In this document: piece by piece, positions 1 to 7,355 of the stretch | How positions within the stretch are numbered: the first letter of the stretch is position 1 | Layout of the letters: the number at the start of each line of letters is the position of its first letter | Origin: a virus | Reading direction: 5' to 3' (one strand) | Virus record (IMG/VR): IMGVR_UViG_3300024520_000605 | Span: 1-20,314 of that record | DNA: 20,314 bases | Notes under the pieces: generated by a model | The model's database searches: none | Seen by the model: the letters and a program-made list of their open reading frames with translations, nothing else | Told to the model about the DNA's origin: nothing | Made by a program: the position numbers and the translations under genes

Positions 1-146
1 CCGATACGGTCACGTAGTCCACTTCGATCGGAACGGAATCAAGCCACGCCGTCGGAATTCCGCTGCTCAATCGGTCAAGCAACTTCGACCCGTTGAGCCG
101 ATACCCACTCGCCGCAACAACTGAGCCCGAGACGCGCACGGCCGTG
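1..146. repeat. Left copy of terminal overlap (circular contig end)
   Basis: Bases 1-146 match 20169-20314. Bases 21-146 are identical (126 bases). Bases 5, 11 and 20 differ (t/g, c/t, c/g). The overlap lies inside the head-tail connector gene, and joining the copies keeps its frame. The length of the exact part is what a de Bruijn assembler would leave with a k-mer of 127, so an assembly overlap of a circular or circularly permuted molecule is the simplest reading. A true direct terminal repeat cannot be excluded from sequence alone. Confidence 0.9.
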
Positions 147-358
147 ATCGACGAGGCCGGCTTCTCGAGCACCAGCGCCCCCGAGAACGGTGCGGTATGC
201 GGCTCAGCCGTCACCGTGTCGCCCTCGTAGTCGTGTCCGACCTGGGAAGCAATCAGCGCCGACACCGCATCAACAAAACCACCGATGACGTCGTCATCGC
301 TGCTGGATGTCACGCCGGCGTAGGCTCTCACTTTCGCGACCGTGGTGAGTTTAGCCAT
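1..358 (-). CDS. Head-tail connector protein, N-terminal part (gene continues at the right end of the window)
   Basis: This is the 5' part of a gene that leaves the window at base 1 and continues at 20168 down to 19966; the reading frame is kept when the ends are joined, giving 186 residues. The ATG at 358-356 overlaps the stop of the 88-residue gene upstream by 8 bases. The N-terminus (MAKLTTVAKVRAYAG, then an acidic DDDVIGG turn and a helical VDAVSALIASQVG stretch) resembles HK97 gp6-type connector proteins, which typically start with a short segment before a DD turn and a long helix. Such proteins form a ring under the portal and join head to tail. Its place between the capsid gene and the HK97 gp10-like gene agrees with that role. 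The family assignment comes from pattern and synteny, so it is likely but not proven. Confidence 0.75.
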   Translation of the reverse strand, partial: MAKLTTVAKVRAYAGVTSSSDDDVIGGFVDAVSALIASQVGHDYEGDTVTAEPHTAPFSGALVLEKPASSITAVRVSGSVVAASGYRLNGSKLLDRLSSGIPTAWLDSVPIEVDYVTVS

Positions 359-617
359 CGGTTGACTCTGTCTCAAGATCCGTTGCAGACCCCACCTCAA
401 GAATGACCTTCTCAAGTTTGTATTGCGAGATAAACGCGTGAACATCTTCGGGGATCTCGCCGCCAATCTCGAGCTGCTTCGGGATCATCTTCCCAAGGCG
501 TTGAATGCAACGCGCATCGGGTAGCCCGTTCGCATCCCCCACGATCATTGAAAGTTTCCGACTGTTGCGGAATTTTTGCTCCGCAATCTCGTTTTTGTCT
601 GACGTCGCTTTCGCCAT
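351..617 (-). CDS. Small protein of unknown function downstream of the capsid gene
   Basis: This is an 88-residue protein that I do not recognise. A longer frame is open to 713, but the ATG at 617-615 is preferred: AGGAA lies 8 bases upstream, and a longer start would run through the hairpin at 631-690 and into the capsid gene. The protein begins MAKATSDKNEIAEQKF, has a basic middle (RNSRKLS, RLGKMIPKQ) and an acidic end (LETESTDG). No membrane segment or signal peptide is visible. It lies between the major capsid gene and the head-tail connector and overlaps the connector start by 8 bases. This slot often holds a small head protein such as a decoration or completion factor, but nothing in the sequence demonstrates that. 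Confidence 0.75.
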   Translation of the reverse strand: MAKATSDKNEIAEQKFRNSRKLSMIVGDANGLPDARCIQRLGKMIPKQLEIGGEIPEDVHAFISQYKLEKVILEVGSATDLETESTDG

Positions 618-630
618 TCTTTCTGTTCCT

Positions 631-690
631 CTCAATGAGTGCCGCCGAATAGCGGCGCTCGGCACGTGCCAAGCGCCGCCATTCATTGAG
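631..690 (-). promoter_or_regulatory. Hairpin between the capsid gene and the next gene (attenuator or mRNA-stabilising structure)
   Basis: The 28-base segment 652-679 is an almost perfect palindrome. In minus-strand RNA the only imperfect pair is a G-U wobble (660/671), so up to 14 pairs can form around a minimal loop. An outer 8-base inverted repeat (631-638 with 683-690) encloses it. It starts just after the capsid stop codon and ends at the Shine-Dalgarno site of the next gene. No U-tract follows, so it is not a textbook intrinsic terminator. A partial terminator or a 3' mRNA stabiliser for capsid message would fit. Confidence 0.6.
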
Positions 691-691
691 C

Positions 692-2170
692 CTAGTAGAC
701 CATCTTTCGCCAAGAAGCGTTCGTACCGACTGCACTCGTCGGAATGACACGACCGTCGAGCCGCTCGTCAATCACCCACGTCCGAAGACCCGTCGAAACA
801 GCGCGCTCCGAATCGACTCGAATCCCCTGACGGTTGCCGAGCCCGTACCATTTCGGGTCACCGAAATAGATCACATCGTCCGCAACGGGGATTTCGTAGA
901 TGCGCTTATTCAGAAGCCGCCCCGCTTGGTCGGAATCGGTATCCGAAATCACGCGCGCATCTTGCAATGCCGACAAGAAGATCGGCCGGTTGACCGTATC
1001 GTTGATCACCATGATGTCGGCCAACGTGGTTCCCGCGCAGAAAAACGCCGCATCTCGGCGATACTGCTCGGGCACCGCGTAATACAGCGCGACAATATCC
1101 GCATAGGCAAGCACCGACGGCGTTGTTTCGGCGACGTCGATAATCGTCGCACCGTCGAGACCCTCTGTGATGTCGGAACCTGCCCCGGTTGACGTCGCAA
1201 TCTGCACGTCTTCCTCTGCGCCGATCGCGCCGCCTGCAACCACCGTGAGCTGATTCGCGATATTGAAGCTCGAATCTTCAGTGAAGTTGCGCCCCGCACT
1301 GAACTCAACGCCCAAATCGGTCGCGGCCAAAAGAGCCGAATCCGGGTCAGGTGTATTTTCCGCATAGGACGCGTTTTCAGCTCGGGTTGCCGCCGCCGCC
1401 GTGGGAAGCACGGGCACCCGTACCGTTTGACTCGACATGGGAAACGTGGTCACGAGGCCGCGCATTTTACTCGCTCGGTCCCGTTCCATGATGAGCTGCC
1501 CCGCAAGCGGAAGCGGAAGCAATTCAGCGCCCGTCCCCGAAGCGAACCCCGAATCAGCATTGGGCGTACCCTCGAGCAGCGCCGCACGCTGAGACGCGCC
1601 GACACCGAGCCCCTCGAGATACGCGTCATTGATCTCGTTATAAGATCGGATTCGGCCCTCGATGTTGCCCGTGTTTACGTGCGTCGCCCATTGCTTGACC
1701 ATCTTGTCGATGCCAGGATTTCGAGCCGATCGAAACTCAATCCGCTCTTCCGCCGATCGGTTGTGATCGTTTTCGAGCTTGCGGTAGAGCGGCTCGATTG
1801 CCGAACCGACCGCGCGGAACGTCGAGATTTCGACGCTTTCACCGCCTGCGGGTCGACGATGTTCGCTGCGCTCGCCTCCCTCGTCGCGGCTTCGCTCGCT
1901 GTCTCGCTTCGGAATCGGCGCGCGCCGACTGCGGCTCGTTTCGATCTTCTCAGCGAACTCGTTCACCGCCTTGAGCGCCTCGTCACGCGCGTCTGAACGC
2001 ACGCCCTCGATTGCGCCGGCGAGCTTCTCAGTCATCCGGTTGAGAGCATCCTCAGCCGAGCCCTGGCCCCCGCCCTCGTCCTGGTCGTCGTTGCGCTTAA
2101 AGCGCCGCCGCTGCGATTCCTCGCTGCGACGTTGTGCCCGATTGGGCCTGGTCATTTTCTTTCGTGTCAT
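692..2170 (-). CDS. Major capsid protein, HK97 fold, with long N-terminal delta (scaffold) domain
   Basis: This 492-residue protein forms the head shell. From about residue 207 it reads as an HK97-type capsid protein (Phage_capsid family): an FASGTGAELLPLPLAG stretch, then RASKMRGLVTTFPM and TVRVPVLP, and near the end IYFGDPKWYGLGNRQGI. That part is about 285 residues, close to the mature HK97 subunit (282). Roughly the first 190-200 residues would be the delta domain, which acts as a built-in scaffold and is removed by the prohead protease. It is very charged (RRSEESQRRRFKRNDD near residues 14-29), has a probable coiled coil at about 39-78, and then an Arg/Ser/Glu-rich low-complexity stretch at 79-112. 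The ATG at 2170 follows the protease stop by one base and has GGGGAG upstream; an alternative ATG lies five codons in. Confidence 0.93.
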   Translation of the reverse strand: MTRKKMTRPNRAQRRSEESQRRRFKRNDDQDEGGGQGSAEDALNRMTEKLAGAIEGVRSDARDEALKAVNEFAEKIETSRSRRAPIPKRDSERSRDEGGERSEHRRPAGGESVEISTFRAVGSAIEPLYRKLENDHNRSAEERIEFRSARNPGIDKMVKQWATHVNTGNIEGRIRSYNEINDAYLEGLGVGASQRAALLEGTPNADSGFASGTGAELLPLPLAGQLIMERDRASKMRGLVTTFPMSSQTVRVPVLPTAAAATRAENASYAENTPDPDSALLAATDLGVEFSAGRNFTEDSSFNIANQLTVVAGGAIGAEEDVQIATSTGAGSDITEGLDGATIIDVAETTPSVLAYADIVALYYAVPEQYRRDAAFFCAGTTLADIMVINDTVNRPIFLSALQDARVISDTDSDQAGRLLNKRIYEIPVADDVIYFGDPKWYGLGNRQGIRVDSERAVSTGLRTWVIDERLDGRVIPTSAVGTNASWRKMVY

Positions 2171-2171
2171 T

Positions 2172-3032
2172 TTATCGACTCCCCGTGAGCCGCTCGAGCA
2201 CGTCGCCGAGCGCCTCCTTCAGATCGGCACCATCCGATCGGCCAGCTCGCTCGAGCTGGTCGAATGTAACGTCCAGTGCATGATTAACGCTGAGCATTCC
2301 TTCCGGGTTGTCGTCGCTAGAGTCGTCGCCCGACCCTGCTTCCCTTGCCGCCTCGAGCTGCTCAACGCTTCGCTCGAGTGCGCCTATGATCTCGCTCGCC
2401 CTGACCGTCGCCGGGTCATCAATTCGCGAAATCAGTCCATCCCACATTTTGCGGGACACCTCCGAAGTCGCCTCGCCCTGACGTCCAATCAGGGCCTCGC
2501 GATCCGCGGGGATACCTACGATTGATTGCTCAATCGCTTTCGATGCTTCAAAGAAGAGGCCGTACTTTTTGCGGTAGTTCTTCTCGGTGTTCGTCACCTT
2601 CGCAAAATGCTCTTTCGGCAAGTCGCGGCGTTCAACGTGCTTGATCGAGTCCCACGTGAGGGACGTCCCCCGCACGTGACCGCTCGAGATCGCGTCGACT
2701 AGATCGCGCCTCGCCTCGAGCTGCTCGCCGTCACCCGTCAACCGAATCTGCCCGACACCGCGCAGCGCCGGCAAGCCGTCAACCTTGTCACGTCGCATTT
2801 TGGAGACGGTGCCAAGATTCGACTGCACCGCTCTAGAGTGATCCATTTGCAGGGGGATCGTATCTGCGAATTCGAGGCCGCGAATCGAAATGATATGCCC
2901 GTCGCTGGCCTCGCCTTCGGTCGCGAGCACCATATCGAACTCACCCGAATCGGTGTCGATCGCTGAGTCAATGCGGCACTGGCGCGAGATACGCTCGGGC
3001 GCCGGGTCGGCACGGTAGAATCGTCGTCTCAT
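2172..3032 (-). CDS. Prohead protease (HK97 family, peptidase S78-like)
   Basis: This serine protease matures the prohead by cutting the capsid delta domain. The chosen ATG at 3032 lies one base after the portal stop and has GAGGGGG upstream; the open frame extends to 3107 but only inside the portal gene. The protein is 286 residues. The family hallmarks are present: LQMDHSR with candidate catalytic His65, SGHVRGTSLTW with candidate nucleophile Ser124, and a later AIEQSIVGIPAD segment like the conserved block that closes the catalytic domain. HK97 protease uses His65 and Ser114, so spacing is similar. The C-terminal part (about 187-286) is polar, acidic and helical (SSDDNPEG, then LKEALGDVLERL), perhaps a core-forming or self-cleaved region. 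Location between portal and capsid is the classic HK97 order. Confidence 0.88.
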   Translation of the reverse strand: MRRRFYRADPAPERISRQCRIDSAIDTDSGEFDMVLATEGEASDGHIISIRGLEFADTIPLQMDHSRAVQSNLGTVSKMRRDKVDGLPALRGVGQIRLTGDGEQLEARRDLVDAISSGHVRGTSLTWDSIKHVERRDLPKEHFAKVTNTEKNYRKKYGLFFEASKAIEQSIVGIPADREALIGRQGEATSEVSRKMWDGLISRIDDPATVRASEIIGALERSVEQLEAAREAGSGDDSSDDNPEGMLSVNHALDVTFDQLERAGRSDGADLKEALGDVLERLTGSR

Positions 3033-3033
3033 C

Positions 3034-5190
3034 TCAAACCCCCTCGAGCACCGGCGTCGAAAAACACCGGCAATTGATCGCGTTGTGAGCAGACAATCGG
3101 CCGCCATCCGCTGAAACCCTCGGTGCCTGCGCCTCTTCGCCGTCGCCGAGAATGAAGACCTCGTCCACTCGAGCGGTTTGGCCGTCGATTTCGTGAGTGT
3201 CTCTCACATCGCCGTCACGCGCGTTGTTCCAGCGCTTGAGCGTGACAACGTCGGATTCGATATAGCCGGCGAGCTGACCCGTTGACGTCGCCCAGCCGAC
3301 CTCGGTGCGTGCGATCGTTCGAGCCCGCGACTTCGACGCCTGGTTGAAGACCTTGCGAATTCTCGAGGCCAGCTCTTCCTCGCTCTCGCCCGCCTCGAGG
3401 CCCTTTCCGATTGAGTTCCGCAGGCGCTTTTTCGTAGTTGCCGTCGTTTTAGTGACAAGATCGGCGCCCATTTCTCGCACGGCCTTGACTGCGGCGTCAT
3501 TGAACGAGAGAGACGGCCGGACCTCGAGATCGGCAAGCACGTTCTCGGCCGACTTCTGATAGACCTCGAGACTGACGGGGAACATGATCGTCTCAAACAC
3601 GCGCCCGAACTCGAGGCTCTCGAATAGGTCGTCGATCCAATCTCCCCGCGAAAACGCCCGGGCCGTTTCCTCGTCGACATTCTCAGTCTCGCGTAGCGCC
3701 GCAATCGCTAGCCCTTTCTGAGCTGCGAACGCTTGACGCGCGGCGCTGGTCATACGCGGAATGAACGCGGCCTCACTTTGCATCAGGCGCTGCCAACAAG
3801 CATCCGGCGTGAAACGAGACAAGACCCGAGGATGAAAGCTCCCAGACGCGCGCGCTGCCCGTGCGGCGTCGTCCTCGTCGGTTTCACCGGCGATCTCAAC
3901 GGGGGGCGGTTGGTGTGAGTCCTCATCCTCGAGCCCAAACGCATCGGCGTCGTACGGCACGTCACCAAACGACCCAACGGGCAAGTCGCCCCACGTGACA
4001 GGCTTTTCCCCTCGATCGGCGAGAATCTGATTGACCGAGCGCACCTTAAGCGCAGCGTCTTGCGCCTCGGTTCTCAATCGAAGGTCCGCATCTTCATCGA
4101 TGAACTGCTCAAACGCAACGCGCGTGTCTCGGCCATACTCGGGAAATGCAACCTGATGTGAGAGTGCGTCTGCGATCAGGCGCGTCTGCGGCTTGATCGT
4201 ATGGCGATCAAAGACAAGTCGGTTCGTATCGGCAGCCGCTCGATTAGCGTCGACGACATCGCCCAGAATCGAGCGAGGAACGCCGTTCGCCATCAGCAGT
4301 GTGTCTCGGCCATACTCGAGGAACGAGCGCACTGAGTCGATGTCAGAGAGCCCGCCCAGCTCATGCACCTTGTAGCCATTCGGTAGGAACGCCGGCACGC
4401 CCTGGTTTTCGCCCCCGCGCCGGTTGTATCGGTTTTGCCAGTCTGCCCAGAATTGTTCCCGCTGCCCCTTGCCGGCCACTTCGGCGTCGTCGGACGCCTG
4501 CAATACAAGTTTGGGCGTCGCATCGTTTTTGAAATGCCCCCGCATCGTTGAGCCCGCGAATTCGGTTGCGTCGAAATTGGACGCCTGCGGCCCGATGACT
4601 CCAACACCCTTGAATGGGTCGCTCGGGTCGGGGTCATACATGTGCACGACCTCTTCACGGCCGTAGCGAGTCTCACCGGCCTCGCCGTGGAACACGTAAC
4701 CACTAATCGGCATAAGGTCGTCAGAAAGCGTCTCGATGTTCTGCGGACTCATGGGCCAGAATTCTCGAGTCGAGCCGGCGCCATTCGTCACAATCAACCA
4801 GTAAGCCGAGCCCGTCTGGGTGAGCCAATAGCTGGTGAGCTTCAGCATTTGATTGCGAGATAGATAGGGGTTTGGCCGATCGAGCACGTCGAGTAGGGGA
4901 TGCTCTAAATCGTCCTCCCAAAAGCGCACGCCCTCCGGCCCTCGCACTCGATTCTGCACCACGAACTCGAGGTCAGAAAGCCGGCCAGCGATTGCTCGAG
5001 CGGCTGTTGCTTGCACGCCGACGAACCCGTCCGAGAGTAAGACGCTCGGGCCGGGTTGTTGCGTTGAGCCTGTGATGCCCTGGCGGAACGCACCGAAACG
5101 ATAAATGGGTTGAGTCAATGCGCGAGCGCCGCCGAATACGGATAGAGCGGCACGCCGTGCCTTGTCTGCGAGTTTCGCGAGCCGTCCCAT
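3034..5190 (-). CDS. Portal protein fused to a MuF-like head morphogenesis domain
   Basis: This 718-residue protein would form the dodecameric portal ring through which DNA enters and leaves the head. Residues about 45-440 match the HK97-type portal pattern: HPLLDVLDRPNP, QTGSAYWLIV, EEVVHMYDPDPSDPFKGVGVI, FLEYGRDTLLMANGVPRSILGD and NQILADRGEKPV. After a linker with acidic DEDDAARAARASG, the C-terminal 100 residues (from about 620) match phage Mu gpF-like proteins: RARTIARTEVG, RDTHEIDGQ and the terminal NCRC cysteines. MuF proteins are minor head components, usually encoded by a separate gene next to the portal; here both are one reading frame without a break. The start ATG (5188-5190) has AGGGGGGCGG just upstream, 8 bases after the previous gene. 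Confidence 0.92.
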   Translation of the reverse strand: MGRLAKLADKARRAALSVFGGARALTQPIYRFGAFRQGITGSTQQPGPSVLLSDGFVGVQATAARAIAGRLSDLEFVVQNRVRGPEGVRFWEDDLEHPLLDVLDRPNPYLSRNQMLKLTSYWLTQTGSAYWLIVTNGAGSTREFWPMSPQNIETLSDDLMPISGYVFHGEAGETRYGREEVVHMYDPDPSDPFKGVGVIGPQASNFDATEFAGSTMRGHFKNDATPKLVLQASDDAEVAGKGQREQFWADWQNRYNRRGGENQGVPAFLPNGYKVHELGGLSDIDSVRSFLEYGRDTLLMANGVPRSILGDVVDANRAAADTNRLVFDRHTIKPQTRLIADALSHQVAFPEYGRDTRVAFEQFIDEDADLRLRTEAQDAALKVRSVNQILADRGEKPVTWGDLPVGSFGDVPYDADAFGLEDEDSHQPPPVEIAGETDEDDAARAARASGSFHPRVLSRFTPDACWQRLMQSEAAFIPRMTSAARQAFAAQKGLAIAALRETENVDEETARAFSRGDWIDDLFESLEFGRVFETIMFPVSLEVYQKSAENVLADLEVRPSLSFNDAAVKAVREMGADLVTKTTATTKKRLRNSIGKGLEAGESEEELASRIRKVFNQASKSRARTIARTEVGWATSTGQLAGYIESDVVTLKRWNNARDGDVRDTHEIDGQTARVDEVFILGDGEEAQAPRVSADGGRLSAHNAINCRCFSTPVLEGV

Positions 5191-5198
5191 CCGCCCCC

Positions 5199-5732
5199 CT
5201 AATTCCCGACCACAACGGGCTCACGGATTGTCTCGAGCAGCTCGACGCCGGACGCATCCAGAAATATTTCAATCCGTAACTGCATTCCCGGTTTTACGTC
5301 GGCATGATTGTGCAGCATCGTGCCCTTGAAGCCCCAATCCGTCGTCAAGAGCCCCGGAGTGCCATATGTGGTGAGGGTGACATCCGCGCCGATCGACGTA
5401 AGCACTCGAGCACCAGCGCTCGCCGCCGAGGCCAAGCCCGTGGTCACTGTGACCTCGTCGGCGTCCAGATCGCGAGCCGTCACTGTGCCCGCATCGTGAT
5501 AAGTGCCGTCGTCGAGCATTACCGTAACGTCTGAGCCGACTTCGATCGACCGAGCACGATCAACGCTGAGAACCGTTTGCGAGGTCGCCTCGTCGGCGCT
5601 CAGCTCTGTTTCGTGATCCTCGTCGAATAGGCGCGCGGTACAAGTGCCCGACGAAATCACCGTGTGAGGATCGGGCTCGGTATTGATCGGGGCGACGAGG
5701 CGTATGAGATTGTCGCTCAGGTATCGGATCAA
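5199..5732 (-). CDS. Unrecognised beta-rich protein between terminase and portal
   Basis: This is a 177-residue protein of unknown function. It starts with TTG at 5732 in a TTGA overlap with the stop of the gene upstream; GAGGGGAG sits at a good distance, and no methionine codon lies close downstream. The middle has a hydrophobic/acidic strand pattern (EVGSDVTVMLDDGTYHDAG, then TVTARDLDADEVTV and an Ala-rich SAASAGA turn) typical of a small beta-sandwich or barrel as found in many virion structural proteins. The C-terminal part includes HNHADVKPGMQLRIEIFLD. No signal peptide or membrane segment is visible. It is translationally coupled to the repeat protein before it and precedes the portal by 8 bases. 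A virion structural or decoration role is only an inference from position and composition. Confidence 0.82.
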   Translation of the reverse strand: MIRYLSDNLIRLVAPINTEPDPHTVISSGTCTARLFDEDHETELSADEATSQTVLSVDRARSIEVGSDVTVMLDDGTYHDAGTVTARDLDADEVTVTTGLASAASAGARVLTSIGADVTLTTYGTPGLLTTDWGFKGTMLHNHADVKPGMQLRIEIFLDASGVELLETIREPVVVGN

Positions 5733-6601
5733 CTCGTCTCCCCTCGGGCCGCCGCGACAGAGCTTACCACGCCTTGAGCGGATACAACCGGCACCACCGT
5801 CGACCTGGCCGATGCGACGGTCGAGACGGTCCCGCGAACCGATGCGACGCTCGAGACGGTCCCGCGAGCTGATACGACGCTCGAGACGTCGCCGGCCGCT
5901 TCGATCCGCCCTCCGGAGGGTGTAAACGCAACCTCGAGCACCGGCCGAGACGAGGCCGTAGCGTGCTCGAATGCGCGCGCGAGCTGACGCACGTTGACGG
6001 CCGTGTCACCACCGACGGCAAAGAGTACGGGCATCGCCGTGCCGCTGACACTGTCGAGTAGGTCAGCCGCGATTGCGCCATCAACAAACGACTGAAGCTG
6101 ATCAACGAGACCCGTCGCGGATAGATCGCCGGAAAGCGTACCGTCGACAAACGAAAACGTCGCCCCGACGGAGGCCGAGATTGAGAACGAATCGTCAACG
6201 CCGGCGGCGCCATCTTGCCATACTCCGTCATGATGCGTGATCGTTGAGACGACTACGGTCGACGAAAACGGCACCGAAGTTTTCGTCGAGTAGTTCGTTG
6301 CGTTGAATCCGTCAGATTCCCAAGTGCCGTCTTGCGCCAAAAAGCCGAGCCTAAGCGACTTGTTCCCCGAGCCCACCTCGCCGTCCGACGTGAAGGTCAT
6401 TCGCACGCCGTCGATCGTGGCGCCGAGCGGGATCTCCAATTCAAAGCGCCCGATATATCCGTATAGGAGAGTGATCCCTAGCTTGTCATCGACCGATGAC
6501 CCCATAGAGCCCGATGTAGTCGAGAATGGAGGCGTCCCCGATCCGTTAGCCATAACGTCGAAGAGGTCGCCGTCGACTACCTGCGAACTAACTAGGGTCA
6601 T
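5729..6601 (-). CDS. Unrecognised protein with C-terminal decapeptide repeats (possible virion surface protein)
   Basis: This is a 290-residue protein without a family I can name. Residues 1-235 are rich in Ser, Thr, Gly, Val and Asp with alternating hydrophobics (GYIGRFELEIPLGATIDGVR, RLGFLAQDGTWES), suggesting beta strands, and a helical VDQLQSFVDGAIAADLL near 165-181. The last 50 residues are five copies of a ten-residue unit related to V-S-S-V-x-S-A-R-G-T. Similar short Val/Ser/Gly repeats occur in phage structural and fibre-like proteins, but no function follows from that alone. The ATG at 6601 lies 14 bases before the upstream gene's stop; a second ATG is present at codon 17. It is coupled by overlap to the TTG-started gene that follows. 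Confidence 0.82.
   Translation of the reverse strand: MTLVSSQVVDGDLFDVMANGSGTPPFSTTSGSMGSSVDDKLGITLLYGYIGRFELEIPLGATIDGVRMTFTSDGEVGSGNKSLRLGFLAQDGTWESDGFNATNYSTKTSVPFSSTVVVSTITHHDGVWQDGAAGVDDSFSISASVGATFSFVDGTLSGDLSATGLVDQLQSFVDGAIAADLLDSVSGTAMPVLFAVGGDTAVNVRQLARAFEHATASSRPVLEVAFTPSGGRIEAAGDVSSVVSARGTVSSVASVRGTVSTVASARSTVVPVVSAQGVVSSVAAARGETS
5741..5890 (-). repeat. Five tandem 30-bp units encoding decapeptide repeats
   Basis: Residues 238-287 of the 290-residue protein consist of five ten-residue units: DVSSVVSARG, TVSSVASVRG, TVSTVASARS, TVVPVVSAQG and VVSSVAAARG. At DNA level the first three are very similar (visible on the plus strand as repeated gcgac-gctcgagacggtcccgcga-like blocks), and the last two have diverged. 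The register follows codons exactly, so this is an in-gene coding repeat that grew by duplication of 30-bp units. Confidence 0.85.
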
Positions 6602-7355
6602 CGGGACCGAGACTCAACGGGCTCGCCGCCTCGCCGTCGGGACGTTTACGCACCGCGCGCAGTCGCTTAGGCGTTTCGCGCCGTGTGCTTCGCTCTACCT
6701 CGTCCACCGCGGGGCTGATCTCTTGCCAATAATCTAAAAGCTGATTGTCACTTGTCGGCACCATATCAGCGTCATTCGTATCGGGAATGTAGATCTCATC
6801 GAGCGATAGAACCTGTACGTCTCCCGCGATCGGTAGATCATGCTCGATCATAAATCGAGCGATGACGGCCCACGTCTCGGGCATCGACATCCCAAACCCC
6901 GCTGGCACGCCGGCGAGTGGCATCGCGCGAATGCTTAGCTCGCGCGGGGTCTCGGATAGGATCGTGATGTTTTGAAGCACCCAACATCCGAGAATCCGCT
7001 CAGGCGGCCCCGCCTCAGTCACAACAAACCGAATCGTATCAAGGCGCGGGTCGAAACAGACGTCATCGACAACGGCACCGCCGGCCGCCTCCCAGTCATT
7101 CCTATTTGCGTGGGGGTTCGTTTCAATCTCAAGCTGCCAGCGCCGCTCAACCTCTTCAACGACTTTGTCATTGAGTGAACAATGCTTCCGCCGATCTTGT
7201 CCGGTTGATGTGATCCAAGTATCAAACGTGTGAGTGAACATCCCCGCGACGGCCGCATCGGAATCATCGGTCGACACATCGCGGCTATCGTCGAATCGCC
7301 AGCCTAGCCGCGCGATCTCAAATGGCCGTACCCTCGGAAATTCTGGCCTTGGCAT
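6588..7355 (-). CDS. Unrecognised protein directly after the large terminase
   Basis: This 255-residue protein is not recognised. The ATG at 7355-7353 abuts the terminase stop with no gap, and GAGGGGGG lies inside the end of the terminase gene. The sequence is mixed alpha/beta and acidic in the middle (LDEIYIPDTNDADMVPTSDN), with several Trp residues and three cysteines. The C-terminal 40 residues are basic and low-complexity (RRETPKRLRAVRKRPDGE). No membrane segment, signal peptide, Walker motif or nuclease motif stands out. With the next two genes it forms a 2.15-kb block between terminase and portal, where most siphophages have nothing. It could be a head or packaging accessory protein; that is inference from position only. 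Confidence 0.82.
   Translation of the reverse strand: MPRPEFPRVRPFEIARLGWRFDDSRDVSTDDSDAAVAGMFTHTFDTWITSTGQDRRKHCSLNDKVVEEVERRWQLEIETNPHANRNDWEAAGGAVVDDVCFDPRLDTIRFVVTEAGPPERILGCWVLQNITILSETPRELSIRAMPLAGVPAGFGMSMPETWAVIARFMIEHDLPIAGDVQVLSLDEIYIPDTNDADMVPTSDNQLLDYWQEISPAVDEVERSTRRETPKRLRAVRKRPDGEAASPLSLGPDDPS

Noticed and set aside
1-146. Physical direct terminal repeat or transposon terminal repeat
   Set aside because: The repeat lies inside one gene that becomes whole when the ends are joined, and its exact length fits an assembly k-mer. No transposase is present. A true terminal repeat remains possible but is less likely.
631-690. Intrinsic terminator after the capsid gene
   Set aside because: The stem is strong, but the bases following it on the transcribed strand are AGGAACAGAAAG rather than a U-tract, and essential genes continue downstream.
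1427-1996. 189-codon plus-strand ORF opposite the capsid gene
   Set aside because: It is Arg-rich, has no recognisable domain, lies fully antisense to the well-supported capsid gene and has no operon context.
5741-5890. CRISPR-like array
   Set aside because: The 30-bp units are contiguous with no spacers, keep the reading frame and form part of a protein C-terminus.
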